In this document: piece after piece, positions 51,193 to 60,184 of the stretch
How the letters are laid out: every line of letters begins with the position of its first letter
How positions within the stretch are numbered: the stretch's first letter is position 1
Position numbers and translations under genes: made by a program
DNA from: CBDAQR01 sp965199055
Lineage (GTDB): Bacteria > Pseudomonadota > Gammaproteobacteria > Pseudomonadales > Halieaceae
DNA length: 64,000 nt
Direction of reading: 5' to 3'
NCBI GenBank assembly: GCA_965199055.1
Contig: CBDAQR010000004.1
Coordinates: forward strand, 1,364,001-1,428,000
Notes under the pieces: model-generated
What the model saw: the letters and a program-made list of their open reading frames with translations, nothing else
The model's database searches: none
Told to the model about the DNA's origin: nothing

Positions 51193-52251
51193 ATGAAAAA
51201 GAGTGATTTCCATTTCGAATTGCCGGACGAGCTGATCGCCCGCTACCCGTTGGCGGAGCGCAGCGACAGCAAGCTGCTGTGTCTGGATGGTGCCAGTGGC
51301 AGCGTCAGTCATCGCCAGTTCATCGATTTACCCAGCCTGCTCGCGCCGGGCGATTTGCTGGTATTCAACAATACCCGTGTCATACCCGCGCGGCTCTGGG
51401 GTCGCAAGGAAACCGGCGGCAAGGTGGAGATACTGGTAGAGCGGGTGTTATCCGATACCGAGTGTCTGGCGCATGTACGCTCCAGTAAGTCACCCAAACC
51501 CGGTGGCAAATTGCACATCACCCAAAACGACGGCGATGAGAGTGTTGTTGCTGTTATTGAAGTGACGGGCCGGGAGGATGCGTTATTTCGCTTGTCGGCG
51601 AGCGGTGAGGAGAATCTGCTGGCGCTGATGCAGCGAGTGGGTCATATGCCGTTGCCACCCTATATCGATCGGGAAGATGAATCTCTTGATCGGGAGCGCT
51701 ATCAAACGGTGTACGGTGAGAGGGAGGGAGCCGTGGCGGCACCCACGGCGGGTTTGCACTTTACCGAGCAACTCATCGAACAATGCCGGGAACAGGGTGT
51801 GGACATCGGGTTTATTACGCTTCACGTTGGTGCCGGTACGTTTCAGCCCGTGCGCGTTGAAAATATCGAAGATCACCATATGCATGCCGAATACCTGGAA
51901 GTCGATCAGGCGCTGTGTGATCAGGTGCATGCGACCCGAGCCCGTGGCGGGCGCGTGGTAGCGGTAGGTACCACGGCGGTTCGCGCGCTGGAAACCGCCT
52001 CTCAAAATGGTGCCATCGCGCCCTATAGCGGCGATAGTCAGATTTTCATCTATCCGGGCTATCGGTTTCATAGCGTTGATGCACTAGTCACCAATTTCCA
52101 TTTACCCGAGTCCACTCTCATTATGCTGGTTAGCGCCTTCGCCAGTCGCGATTCTATAATGGCGGCCTACGGTGAAGCAGTGCAGCAACGTTACCGCTTT
52201 TTCAGTTATGGCGATGCCATGTTCATCCTGCCGGGTACGAGTAATGTCTGA
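51193..52251 (+). CDS. queA: S-adenosylmethionine:tRNA ribosyltransferase-isomerase QueA
   Basis: QueA (352 residues) converts preQ1-tRNA to epoxyqueuosine-tRNA. The start DFHFELPDELIARYPLAERS is typical. LLVFNNTRVIPARLWG, HMPLPPYIDREDE, AAPTAGLHFTE and DALVTNFHLPEST are conserved blocks. It is full length and overlaps tgt by eight bases. Confidence 0.97.
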   Translation: MKKSDFHFELPDELIARYPLAERSDSKLLCLDGASGSVSHRQFIDLPSLLAPGDLLVFNNTRVIPARLWGRKETGGKVEILVERVLSDTECLAHVRSSKSPKPGGKLHITQNDGDESVVAVIEVTGREDALFRLSASGEENLLALMQRVGHMPLPPYIDREDESLDRERYQTVYGEREGAVAAPTAGLHFTEQLIEQCREQGVDIGFITLHVGAGTFQPVRVENIEDHHMHAEYLEVDQALCDQVHATRARGGRVVAVGTTAVRALETASQNGAIAPYSGDSQIFIYPGYRFHSVDALVTNFHLPESTLIMLVSAFASRDSIMAAYGEAVQQRYRFFSYGDAMFILPGTSNV

Positions 52252-53377
52252 TCGTCAGAGTCATATGCAATTCAATATCTCCAAAGAAAGCGGCGGTGCG
52301 CGAAGGGGGCAGCTCACTTTCCCGCGCGGCACGGTGCAAACGCCTGCGTTCATGCCCGTGGGCACCTACGGCACGGTGAAGGGTATGACGCCGAGAGATA
52401 TTGAAGCGATTGGCGCCGATATAATACTGGGCAATACCTTTCATTTGTTTCTTCGCCCGGGTACACAGGTCATCGAAGAGCACGGTGATCTGCATGATTT
52501 TATGGGCTGGCAAGGTCCGATACTGACCGACTCTGGGGGCTTTCAGGTTTTTAGTTTGGGTGAGATGCGCAAAATCTCGGAAGAGGGCGTGCAGTTTCGC
52601 TCGCCGGTTGACGGCGATAAAGTGTTTCTGGACCCAGAGCGCTCAATGGCGATTCAGGCCAGTCTCGGCAGCGACATCGTAATGATCTTTGATGAGTGCA
52701 CGCCTTACCCCGCGACTGAACAGGAGGCGCGGGATTCGATGGAGCTGTCTCTGCGTTGGGCGCAGCGCAGCCGGGATGCGCACGGCGACAGCCCATCTGC
52801 CTTGTTCGGTATCGTGCAGGGCGGTATGTACGAATCCTTGCGCAGCGAGTCGCTGCAGGGCCTGGTCGATATCGGCTTCGATGGTTACGCCATCGGTGGT
52901 TTGTCGGTTGGGGAACCCAAAGACGAAATGATGAAGGTACTCGATCACCTGTCGCCTGAGATGCCTGCTGACAAACCGCGCTACCTCATGGGTGTTGGCA
53001 CGCCTGCTGACCTGTTAGAGGCCGTCAAGCGCGGCATCGATATGTTCGACTGCGTCATGCCCACGCGCAATGCACGCAATGGCCATATCTTTACATCACG
53101 TGGCACCCTGAAAATACGCAATGCGATTCACCGACATAGTACGGCGCCACTCGATCCAGAGTGCGATTGCTATACCTGCCAGAACTTTTCCAGAGCGTAC
53201 TTGCACCATTTGGACAAATGTAACGAAATTCTGGGTTCGCAGCTAAACACCATCCACAATCTGCGCTTCTACCAAAACCATATGGCTGCGATACGTGAGG
53301 CGATCGAGACCGATACGCTCGACAGTTTTAGCGAGCAGTTTTATCGCGACCAGCAGCGCGGCATCGACGATGTATAA
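52244..53377 (+). CDS. tgt: queuine/preQ1 tRNA-guanine transglycosylase
   Basis: Tgt (377 residues) exchanges G34 for preQ1 in tRNAs with GUN anticodons. PAFMPVGTYGTVKGMTP starts the core, LTDSGGFQVFS holds the catalytic Asp region, DVTP-like VGTPADLLEAVKRGIDMFDCVMPTRNARNG the second Asp, and CDCYTCQNFSRAYLHH the zinc site. ATG 52244 overlaps queA; ATG 52265 would give exactly the E. coli N-terminus and is equally possible. In many relatives yajC-secDF follow, but here a NIF3-like gene does. Confidence 0.97.
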   Translation: MSDRQSHMQFNISKESGGARRGQLTFPRGTVQTPAFMPVGTYGTVKGMTPRDIEAIGADIILGNTFHLFLRPGTQVIEEHGDLHDFMGWQGPILTDSGGFQVFSLGEMRKISEEGVQFRSPVDGDKVFLDPERSMAIQASLGSDIVMIFDECTPYPATEQEARDSMELSLRWAQRSRDAHGDSPSALFGIVQGGMYESLRSESLQGLVDIGFDGYAIGGLSVGEPKDEMMKVLDHLSPEMPADKPRYLMGVGTPADLLEAVKRGIDMFDCVMPTRNARNGHIFTSRGTLKIRNAIHRHSTAPLDPECDCYTCQNFSRAYLHHLDKCNEILGSQLNTIHNLRFYQNHMAAIREAIETDTLDSFSEQFYRDQQRGIDDV

Positions 53378-53690
53378 GCTGTGTTTCTATGTGCCGGAGT
53401 CACATTTAGAAGTCGTTAAGACAGCGCTGTTCGAGGCGGGTGCCGGTCGTATCGGTAACTACGATAGCTGCTGCTGGCAGACCTTGGGCCAGGGCCAGTT
53501 TCGCCCGCTTTCGGGCAGTGCACCTTATCTCGGCCAGCAAGGCGAGGTGGAGACCGTGGCGGAATACAAAGTCGAAATGGTATGTGGCGACGAGTTGATC
53601 GATGCTGCTGTGTCGGCCTTGAAAGCGGCGCATCCCTATGAAGAGCCTGCCTTCGATTGCTGGCGCCTGGACACACTCAGCGGTGAGTGA
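53370..53690 (+). CDS. NIF3/YqfO-type small domain protein
   Basis: A 106-residue protein matching the standalone domain inserted in NIF3/YqfO proteins, a CutA-like ferredoxin fold. LCFYVPESHLEVVKTALFEAGAGRIGNYDSC (quoted in part: FEAGAGRIGNYDSC) and ALKAAHPYEEPAFD are diagnostic. The HPYEEPA motif is shared with the whole family. Function unknown. It overlaps tgt by eight bases and the Nudix gene by eight bases. Confidence 0.88.
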   Translation: MYKLCFYVPESHLEVVKTALFEAGAGRIGNYDSCCWQTLGQGQFRPLSGSAPYLGQQGEVETVAEYKVEMVCGDELIDAAVSALKAAHPYEEPAFDCWRLDTLSGE

Positions 53691-54282
53691 AGCCTTGCAG
53701 CGTTTGCGTCAGCGCCTGAGCCCGGACCCGGGGGTCGCCGACACCGCTCTGCCGCAAGCCGCCGTGCTTATTCTTGTCGATACAACAGGTGATGAGCTGC
53801 AGGTTGTCCTGGCGCAAAGAGCGGCGCATCTGCGTCTGCACGCAGGTGAAGTGGCATTTCCCGGTGGTAAATGTGAGCCGGAGGATACCGATCATTGGGA
53901 CACGGCGCTTAGAGAGGCGAATGAAGAAGTGGCCTTGCCTCCAGAGGCGGTGACTCGCATTGGTGTATTGCCGGCGGTGGTTACCCGCACCGGGATCGAA
54001 GTGACAGCTTGTGTGGCGCATCTGGAGCAGGCGGTAGACTTTGTGCCTAACCCAGAGGAGCTTGATGTGGTGTTCAAAGCGCCGCTGGCGTTCTTTGCCC
54101 GGGACCACGAGTTACATCTGGATGAATTCGAATACGCCGGGCAAGTGCGCCGCGTGCCGCGCTACGAATGGAATGGCTATACAATCTGGGGTATTACCGC
54201 TGCATTGCTGGTGAAGCTCGTCAACGAGGCGCTGGATGCAGGCCTGCACTTGGAAGATTACTGGAAGGGAAGTACACCATGA
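53683..54282 (+). CDS. NudL-type Nudix hydrolase, probable CoA pyrophosphatase
   Basis: A 199-residue Nudix protein. RAAHLRLHAGEVAFPGGKCE is the UPF0035 motif of CoA pyrophosphatases, and TALREANEEVAL the Nudix box core. The family cleaves CoA to phosphopantetheine and 3',5'-ADP. Some Nudix residues (REANEE) are retained, so it should be active. GTG 53683 overlaps the previous gene. It precedes the gamma-carbonic anhydrase gene with a four-base overlap. Confidence 0.9.
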   Translation: MSEALQRLRQRLSPDPGVADTALPQAAVLILVDTTGDELQVVLAQRAAHLRLHAGEVAFPGGKCEPEDTDHWDTALREANEEVALPPEAVTRIGVLPAVVTRTGIEVTACVAHLEQAVDFVPNPEELDVVFKAPLAFFARDHELHLDEFEYAGQVRRVPRYEWNGYTIWGITAALLVKLVNEALDAGLHLEDYWKGSTP

Positions 54283-54806
54283 AATACAAACTTGAAGACA
54301 AAAGTCCGCAGTTGGTGGGAGAAGGGCATTTCATTGCTCCCGATGCCGCCGTCATTGGCAATGTCGTATTGGAAGCCAATAGCAGTGTCTGGTTTAGTGT
54401 GGTGATTCGCGGGGATAACGAGCCGATTCGTATTGGTGCTGGCAGCAACATCCAGGACGGCACGGTGTGTCATTCTGACCCGGGTTCGCCGCTGACCATT
54501 GGTGAAAACGTCACCGTGGGCCACAACGCGATGCTGCACGGTTGCACCATCGGAGATGGCACCTTGGTGGGTATTAATGCAGTGATTCTCAATGGTGCAG
54601 TTGTGGGTAAGAACTGCGTCGTGGGAGCCAACTCACTGGTGCCCGAAGGTATGCAGATTCCCGATGGTAGTCTGGTAATGGGTTCTCCGGCAAAGATCCG
54701 ACGTGAGCTCAACGACGAACAGAAGGCCTTTTTCTCCCTGAATGCCGCGCACTATATCGAGAATGCAAAGCGATATAACGAGGGCCTGGAGCCTATAGAA
54801 GATTAG
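54279..54806 (+). CDS. gamma-carbonic anhydrase family protein (YrdA-like)
   Basis: A 175-residue left-handed beta-helix protein. Hexapeptide repeats span residues 20-130. Metal-ligand histidines are visible as H in TVCHSDPGSP and in the VGHNAMLHGCTIGDG pair. SLVPEGMQIPDGSLVMGSPAK is the C-terminal family block. Whether it has carbonic anhydrase activity is unclear, as for most YrdA proteins. It converges with the CorB-like gene, sharing four bases. Confidence 0.92.
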   Translation: MKYKLEDKSPQLVGEGHFIAPDAAVIGNVVLEANSSVWFSVVIRGDNEPIRIGAGSNIQDGTVCHSDPGSPLTIGENVTVGHNAMLHGCTIGDGTLVGINAVILNGAVVGKNCVVGANSLVPEGMQIPDGSLVMGSPAKIRRELNDEQKAFFSLNAAHYIENAKRYNEGLEPIED

Positions 54807-56086
54807 TCGTCTCGCTCGGCGGTTTCTGCGGGCTGCTGTAGTCGCGCGCGCACGGCCTGAATCACATTGTCCTGCAAATCGAGTATCTCGAGAGCATAGC
54901 CTTCGATCATGATCCCAACATTCCCTTCCGGGAATGATTCCAGGTGCTCCAACAACAGTCCGTTCAGGGTCTTCGGACCATCCGTGGGGAGTTCCCAGCC
55001 AATGGATCTATTGATCTCACGGACATTGGCCGTGCCGTTAATAATGTAACTGCCATCCTGTTGCGGATAGATGTCTTCGATAGTCTCGGCGAGGTTGGAG
55101 GTGAATTCGCCAACGATCTCCTCGAGAATATCCTCCAGCACCACTAGACCCATCACTTCACCGTATTCATCGACAACAACGGCAATGCGATGCTTCTGTT
55201 GCTGGAAGTTCAGTAACTGGGTGTTGAGCGGCGTACCTTCGGGAATAAAATAGGGCTTCTCCAACTCTGCCATCATCCGTTCCCGGTGCAGGCCCTGTTC
55301 GTCAATGAAACGGCTGGCCTTACGCATGTGCAGGATGCCGGTAATGTCGTTTACGTCTTCCTGATACACGGGCAGTCGGGTGTATTCACTGCCCTGAATG
55401 CGACGTAGTAGCGTCTCATCATCGTCGTCCAGGTCCAGCCCATACACTTCGACTTTGGGAACCATGATGTCGTCGACGGTCACTTTTTCCAGTTCCAGGA
55501 TGTTCAGCAGCATGCCCTGGTGGGTCTGAGGAATCAGTGGGCCGGCGTCGTTTACGATGGTTCGCAGCTCGTCGCTGGAAAGCCCCAGCTCTGCGCGCTT
55601 GGCGGGATCAAAACCCAGTAGCTTTAACAAGCCATTGGTGATGCCGTTCACCAGCCAAACCACAGGGTAGAGAATCTTCAGCAGCGGGCGCAGAATCCAG
55701 CTCGCTGGAAAGGCTATTTTCTCCGGGTAGAGTGCGGCGATGGTTTTGGGTGTGATCTCGGCGAAGGTAAGAATCACCAGGGTCAACAAGACCGTCGCAA
55801 TCGCAATCCCTGCATTGCCCCACAGTTCGATGGCAATGACGGTGGCGATCGCAGAGGCAAGGATGTTGACCAGGTTGTTGCCGATAAGGATGAGACCGAT
55901 CAGCCGATCAGGCCGTTCCAGCAGTCGGCTAGAACGCGCGGCACCGCGGTGGCCACTTTCTTTCAGGTGCTTTAGGCGATAGCGATTGAGCGCCATCATG
56001 CCGGTCTCGCTACTCGAGAAGAAAGCTGACAGAAAAATCAGTACAACCAGTATGGAAAAGAGAAGACCCAGCGGTGCTTCGTTCAA
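54803..56086 (-). CDS. CNNM/CorB family transporter-type protein (YfjD-like)
   Basis: A 427-residue membrane protein. The DUF21/CNNM transmembrane domain covers residues 5-165 (AFFSSSETGMMALNRYRLKHL, TPKTIAALYPEKIAFP). A CBS pair lies at about 205-325 (VTVDDIMVPKVEVYGLD, KHRIAVVVDEYGEVMGLV), and a CorC_HlyC domain ends the protein. Members are linked to Mg/Co efflux and resistance. Orientation beside a CcsA-like gene and ffh is common in gammaproteobacteria. Confidence 0.93.
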   Translation of the reverse strand: MNEAPLGLLFSILVVLIFLSAFFSSSETGMMALNRYRLKHLKESGHRGAARSSRLLERPDRLIGLILIGNNLVNILASAIATVIAIELWGNAGIAIATVLLTLVILTFAEITPKTIAALYPEKIAFPASWILRPLLKILYPVVWLVNGITNGLLKLLGFDPAKRAELGLSSDELRTIVNDAGPLIPQTHQGMLLNILELEKVTVDDIMVPKVEVYGLDLDDDDETLLRRIQGSEYTRLPVYQEDVNDITGILHMRKASRFIDEQGLHRERMMAELEKPYFIPEGTPLNTQLLNFQQQKHRIAVVVDEYGEVMGLVVLEDILEEIVGEFTSNLAETIEDIYPQQDGSYIINGTANVREINRSIGWELPTDGPKTLNGLLLEHLESFPEGNVGIMIEGYALEILDLQDNVIQAVRARLQQPAETAERDD

Positions 56087-56153
56087 ACAGGAGAGTCCCC
56101 GTAAAGATCAGGAGGCACAATCTTGAAGAAAAAGGGCAGGCGGCGCAAGACTG

Positions 56154-56948
56154 TCAAACCCGGCCCAGGATGACTTCCAGAACCAGTTTGCTACCGAAAT
56201 AGCCGAGCATAAGCACTGCAAAACCCGACAAGGTTAACTTTACCGCGGTTTGACTGCGCCAGCCCAACTGATGGTGGCCCCAAAGCAACACCGCGAACAG
56301 GCCCCAGGCGCAAATAGTCAGTACCGTTTTGTGAACCAGGTGTTGGGCGAAAATATCTTCGAGGAAGAGCATGCCAGAGCCGATGGCCACGGTAAGCAAC
56401 AGCAGGCCGAGCCAGAGCAGCTCGAAGAGCATGGTCTCCATGAGCTGCAATGGCGGCAGTACCTGCACGATTCCGCGGGTGTGGCGGTGGCGCAGCTGAT
56501 AGTCGAGAGTGGCAACTGCGGCCGACTGAGCTGCGGCGATTGTGAGTACTGCATAGGCCAACACGGAGCTGCCGATGTGTACCAGCATGCCGCCGGACAG
56601 GTCGGCAAATGGGTTGTCATTACCCGGAGCCAGTGCCGAGGTCAGTACCGAGATGGCAGACAGTGGATACAGAATCACCGCCAGGTTGACCAGTGGGCGT
56701 CGCAACAGGCTTAGCAGGAACGAGCAATTGATGAGCCAGAATATGACTGACGATATTTTGAAAAAGCCGAGGTTGACGCCTGCCGGTGTCTGTATCGACG
56801 TCCAGGCGCTGAGCCCATGCAACGCGAGCGCAGCGCAACTCAGCGCCATAAATGAGCGTCCCGCCGTGCCTGCCCCGGTTTTAACTTGTCGGGTCTGCAG
56901 TGCGGTGGCCAGCAGGTAGAGCGCGGCGGCAAGGATGGCGCTGAGCAT
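56154..56948 (-). CDS. CcsA/YpjD-like cytochrome c assembly family membrane protein
   Basis: A 264-residue protein with about eight helices and the CcsA/ResC-type fold (PF01578). HIGSSVLAYAVLTIAAAQSA and LVHKTVLTICAWGLFAVLLWGHHQLGW are recognised blocks with conserved His and Trp. It lacks the full WWD motif of true haem lyases, so its role is uncertain. It is divergent from ffh, a conserved arrangement. Confidence 0.88.
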   Translation of the reverse strand: MLSAILAAALYLLATALQTRQVKTGAGTAGRSFMALSCAALALHGLSAWTSIQTPAGVNLGFFKISSVIFWLINCSFLLSLLRRPLVNLAVILYPLSAISVLTSALAPGNDNPFADLSGGMLVHIGSSVLAYAVLTIAAAQSAAVATLDYQLRHRHTRGIVQVLPPLQLMETMLFELLWLGLLLLTVAIGSGMLFLEDIFAQHLVHKTVLTICAWGLFAVLLWGHHQLGWRSQTAVKLTLSGFAVLMLGYFGSKLVLEVILGRV

Positions 56949-57031
56949 TTGGGGATGTATTCCCGGTAACGTATACTTCGCATCTTTGTACCGGAGTGTC
57001 CCGGTATAAGCAATAGTATTGAGAGCTGTAC

Positions 57032-58423
57032 ATGTTTGAGAATCTGAGCGACCGCCTTTCCCATAGCCTGCGGTCCGTAACCGGCAAGGCCAAACTCACT
57101 GACGAGAATATTCAGGAGACCCTGCGCGAGGTTCGCATGGCGCTGCTGGAGGCCGATGTGGCGCTGCCGGTGGTCAAGGATTTTGTTGAGGCCGTGCGCC
57201 AGCGAGCAGTAGGGCAGGAGGTTAGCAGCAGCCTGAGCCCAGGCCAGATGTTCGTCAAGATTGTCCAGGGTGAACTCGAAGCCCTGATGGGCTCTGCGAA
57301 TGAGAGCCTGAACCTGGCAACCAAGCCCCCCGCCGTGATTCTGATGGCGGGTTTGCAGGGTGCGGGTAAGACGACCTCCGTCGCCAAGCTGGCCAAGTTG
57401 CTGCAGGAACGTGACAAGAAATCGGTCATGGTGGCAAGTGCTGACGTGTACCGCCCTGCGGCGATCAAACAGTTGCAAACGCTGGCCGATGAGGTTGGCG
57501 CCAGCTTTTTCCCCAGTGATGAAACCCAGCAGCCGGTCGCGATTGCCCAGGCAGCTATTGCCGAGGCAAAGATTAAGTTTGCCGACGTGCTGATCATCGA
57601 CACCGCGGGTCGTCTCGCTATTGATGAAGCCATGATGGCTGAAATCGCCGATCTGCATAAGGCGGTGCAACCTGTCGAAACCCTGTTTGTCGTTGATGCG
57701 ATGACCGGCCAGGATGCCGCTAATACGGCGAAGGCATTCAACGATGCATTGCCTCTTACCGGGGTGGTACTCACCAAGGTTGATGCCGATACCCGCGGTG
57801 GTGCGGCGCTCTCGGTTCGCAGTGTCACCGGCAAGCCGATCAAATTCCTGGGTGTGGGTGAGAAGACCGAGGCACTGGATCCCTTCCATCCTGATCGAAT
57901 CGCCTCGCGCATACTGGGTATGGGTGATGTGCTTTCGCTGATTGAGGAAGCCGAGCAGAAAATTGATCAGAAGAAGGCCGAGCGCCTTGCCCGGAAAGTT
58001 AAAAAGGGGCAGCGATTCGACCTGGAAGATTTTCGCGATCAACTACAACAGATTACCAATATGGGCGGTATCGGTGGCGTGCTCGATAAGCTGCCCGGTA
58101 TGGGCAATATGGCCCAGGCGGCGCAGCAGGTAGATACCAAGCAATTCGCCCAGATGGAGGCGATCATCAATTCGATGACCCCGGAGGAGCGCCGCAAGCC
58201 CGAGCTCATCCAGGGATCGCGCAAGCGGCGCATTACAGCCGGCTCCGGCACCCAGGTTCAGGATCTCAATCGACTGCTGAAACAGCACAAGCAAATGCAG
58301 AAGATGATGAAGAAAATGAAAGGCGGCGGCATGCAGAAAATGATGCGTGGCCTCGGTGGCGCAATGGGCGGTGGCATGGGTGGTGGTATGCCACCCGGCG
58401 GCATGCCTCCCGGTTTTCGCTGA
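57032..58423 (+). CDS. ffh: signal recognition particle protein Ffh
   Basis: Ffh (463 residues) binds 4.5S RNA and signal sequences of nascent membrane proteins. The N domain precedes GLQGAGKTTSVAKLAKLL (G1), VYRPAAIKQL, DTAGR and TKVD (G4). The M domain contains MTPEERRKPELIQGSRKRRI and ends in a Met/Gly-rich tail (KMMRGLGGAMGGGMGGGMP). It is complete. A 400-residue open frame on the opposite strand is a shadow. Confidence 0.98.
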   Translation: MFENLSDRLSHSLRSVTGKAKLTDENIQETLREVRMALLEADVALPVVKDFVEAVRQRAVGQEVSSSLSPGQMFVKIVQGELEALMGSANESLNLATKPPAVILMAGLQGAGKTTSVAKLAKLLQERDKKSVMVASADVYRPAAIKQLQTLADEVGASFFPSDETQQPVAIAQAAIAEAKIKFADVLIIDTAGRLAIDEAMMAEIADLHKAVQPVETLFVVDAMTGQDAANTAKAFNDALPLTGVVLTKVDADTRGGAALSVRSVTGKPIKFLGVGEKTEALDPFHPDRIASRILGMGDVLSLIEEAEQKIDQKKAERLARKVKKGQRFDLEDFRDQLQQITNMGGIGGVLDKLPGMGNMAQAAQQVDTKQFAQMEAIINSMTPEERRKPELIQGSRKRRITAGSGTQVQDLNRLLKQHKQMQKMMKKMKGGGMQKMMRGLGGAMGGGMGGGMPPGGMPPGFR

Positions 58424-58481
58424 GTCTGAAGGTTCGCTTTTAAGTCGCGGAAATACTTAGAAAAATTCTCTTGCTTAGGGG

Positions 58482-58510
58482 TTTCAATAGGGCGTGCTTT
58501 CACGTAGAAT
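58482..58510 (+). promoter_or_regulatory. candidate promoter of the rpsP operon
   Basis: TAGAAT (58505-58510) is a strong -10 with the GC-rich discriminator ACGCGCC typical of ribosomal genes. A weak TTTCAA (58482-58487) lies 17 bases upstream as possible -35. The leader would be about 85 bases. Confidence 0.45.
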
Positions 58511-58603
58511 ACGCGCCTTTTCCGGTACCGGGCGGAGAATTGCTGTGTGCGTAAAACGAAGATCGCAGCAAATGCCGCCACAATAGAGGATATTTCGAAG
58601 ACA

Positions 58604-58852
58604 ATGGTAACAATTCGCTTAGCACGTGGCGGCTCCAAGAAGCGCCCTTTTTATCACCTGACCGTGACCGATAGCCGCAATGCGCGTAACGGTCGCTTCA
58701 TTGAGCGTGTCGGTTTTTTCAACCCTATCGCTCGTGGCCAGGAAGAGCGCCTGCGCGTGGACAACGATCGCATCGATTACTGGGTATCTCAGGGTGCTCA
58801 GATTTCTGATCGCGTTGCTTCCCTGATCAAGGAATCCAAAGCTGCCGCCTAA
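58604..58852 (+). CDS. rpsP: 30S ribosomal protein S16
   Basis: S16 (82 residues). MVTIRLARGGSKKRPFYHLT is the family start and SRNARNGRFIERVGFFNPIA the core signature. ATG 58604 is chosen; in-frame codons upstream encode unrelated residues. The rimM coding region appears to start inside this gene. Confidence 0.97.
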   Translation: MVTIRLARGGSKKRPFYHLTVTDSRNARNGRFIERVGFFNPIARGQEERLRVDNDRIDYWVSQGAQISDRVASLIKESKAAA

Positions 58853-59390
58853 TCGCAGTGGTGGGAGTGAGGCTGCTACCCGGCAACTGGTTATTGGACG
58901 CATTACCGGCGTCTATGGCATCAAGGGCTGGGTTCGCATTCACTCGTTTACCGAGCCGGAAGAGAACCTGCTCGGTTATGACAATCTAAGCCTGGGCAAA
59001 GGCGGCGACTGGAAAGCGGTCACCATCGACTCAGGCAAGCAGCACGGCAAAGGCTTGGTCGCGCATATCGAAGGTATCGATGATCGTAGCTTGGCCGAGA
59101 GCTTGAAAGGCAGCGAGATCGCTGTACCGGCAGAACAACTGCCGGAGTTGGCGCAGGGTGAGTTCTACTGGCATCAGCTGGAAGGGCTCGAGGTTCACAG
59201 TGATGAGCACCTGTTGGGGCGCGTGTCCCACCTCATGGAGACAGGGGCCAACGATGTGCTGGTAGTTAAGGCCTGTGAAGGCAGTATCGATCAGCAGGAA
59301 CGATTGATTCCCTGGGTTAAGGGGGATGTGGTAAAAGCCGTTGACTTGGATGCGCAGCGCATCCAAGTCGAATGGGACCCGGAGTTTTAG
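58842..59390 (+). CDS. rimM: 16S rRNA processing protein RimM (probable CTG start)
   Basis: RimM binds S19 and helps mature the 30S head. From CTG 58842 the reading frame gives 182 residues, the length of E. coli RimM. The N-terminus reads LPPNRSGGSEAATRQLVIGR followed by ITGVYGIKGWVRIHSFTEP, the family core; the PRC-barrel part ends IPWVKGDVVKAVD. No ATG, GTG or TTG occurs in this frame between the in-frame stop at 58824 and ATG 59055, which would remove the RNA-binding N-terminal half. AAGGA at 58829-58833 lies eight bases before CTG 58842. An indel in the sequence is the main alternative. Confidence 0.85.
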   Translation: MPPNRSGGSEAATRQLVIGRITGVYGIKGWVRIHSFTEPEENLLGYDNLSLGKGGDWKAVTIDSGKQHGKGLVAHIEGIDDRSLAESLKGSEIAVPAEQLPELAQGEFYWHQLEGLEVHSDEHLLGRVSHLMETGANDVLVVKACEGSIDQQERLIPWVKGDVVKAVDLDAQRIQVEWDPEF

Positions 59391-59393
59391 GCG

Positions 59394-60134
59394 ATGCGCA
59401 TCGCGGTAGTCAGCCTGTTTCCGGAAATGTTTGACGCTGTCAGTGGCTACGGTATTACTGGCAGGGCAGTGGCAGAGAAGCAGTTGCAGTTGCATCTCAG
59501 TAATCCACGGGATTACGCCACGGATCGGCATGGCACGGTCGATGATCGCCCTTATGGTGGCGGACCTGGCATGCTGATGAAGATCGACACTCTGGAAGCG
59601 GCTTTAGCCAATGCGAGGGAGTCGGTTGGACGCGAGACTCGAGTGGTCTACCTTTCTCCCCAGGGAGAGACGTTTGATCACGCTAAGGCCATCGAGTTGG
59701 CCCAGTTGGACTCGCTGATACTGGTAGCGGGCCGCTATGAAGGTGTTGATGAGCGCTTTCTGGAGGCCGAAGTCGACATGGAATTGTCCGTTGGCGATTA
59801 CGTGTTGAGTGGCGGTGAAATAGCCGCCATGGTGGTGATTGATGCAGTGAGTCGTCAGTTGCCCGGGGTATTGGGACACGAGTTGTCCGCCGAACAGGAT
59901 TCCTTTGCCGAGGGCCTGTTGGATTGCCCGCACTACACGCGGCCGGAGGAATACGCGGGTAAGCGTGTGCCGGAAGTTTTACTCAGCGGTAATCACGAGT
60001 TGATTCGCCGCTGGCGCCTGAAGCAGTCACTGGCGCGCACGTTGGAGCGGCGCCCGGAGCTGCTAGAGGGCAGGGCGCTGTCGCCCGAGGAAGAAGAATT
60101 GCTGGCGGAAATACGCCGCGAGAACGAGAATTAG
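59394..60134 (+). CDS. trmD: tRNA (guanine-N1)-methyltransferase
   Basis: TrmD (246 residues) methylates G37 of tRNAs reading CNN codons. SLFPEMFDAVSGYGITGRA is the start signature; DDRPYGGGPGMLMK and LVAGRYEGVDERF and VGDYVLSGGEIAAMVVIDA are the SPOUT knot blocks. It starts three bases after rimM and belongs to rpsP-rimM-trmD-rplS. Confidence 0.98.
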   Translation: MRIAVVSLFPEMFDAVSGYGITGRAVAEKQLQLHLSNPRDYATDRHGTVDDRPYGGGPGMLMKIDTLEAALANARESVGRETRVVYLSPQGETFDHAKAIELAQLDSLILVAGRYEGVDERFLEAEVDMELSVGDYVLSGGEIAAMVVIDAVSRQLPGVLGHELSAEQDSFAEGLLDCPHYTRPEEYAGKRVPEVLLSGNHELIRRWRLKQSLARTLERRPELLEGRALSPEEEELLAEIRRENEN

Positions 60135-60184
60135 TTTTAAAAGCCGGGCTGGCCGTGTGCTGGTCTACAGACAGGAGTTCAGAA

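Noticed and set aside
56840..58042. 400-residue open frame on the minus strand over ffh
   Set aside because: It is antisense to a complete, strongly conserved ffh gene and shows no recognisable protein family.
59055..59390. RimM starting at ATG 59055
   Set aside because: It would remove the whole conserved N-terminal domain, whose coding sequence is present upstream in the same frame.
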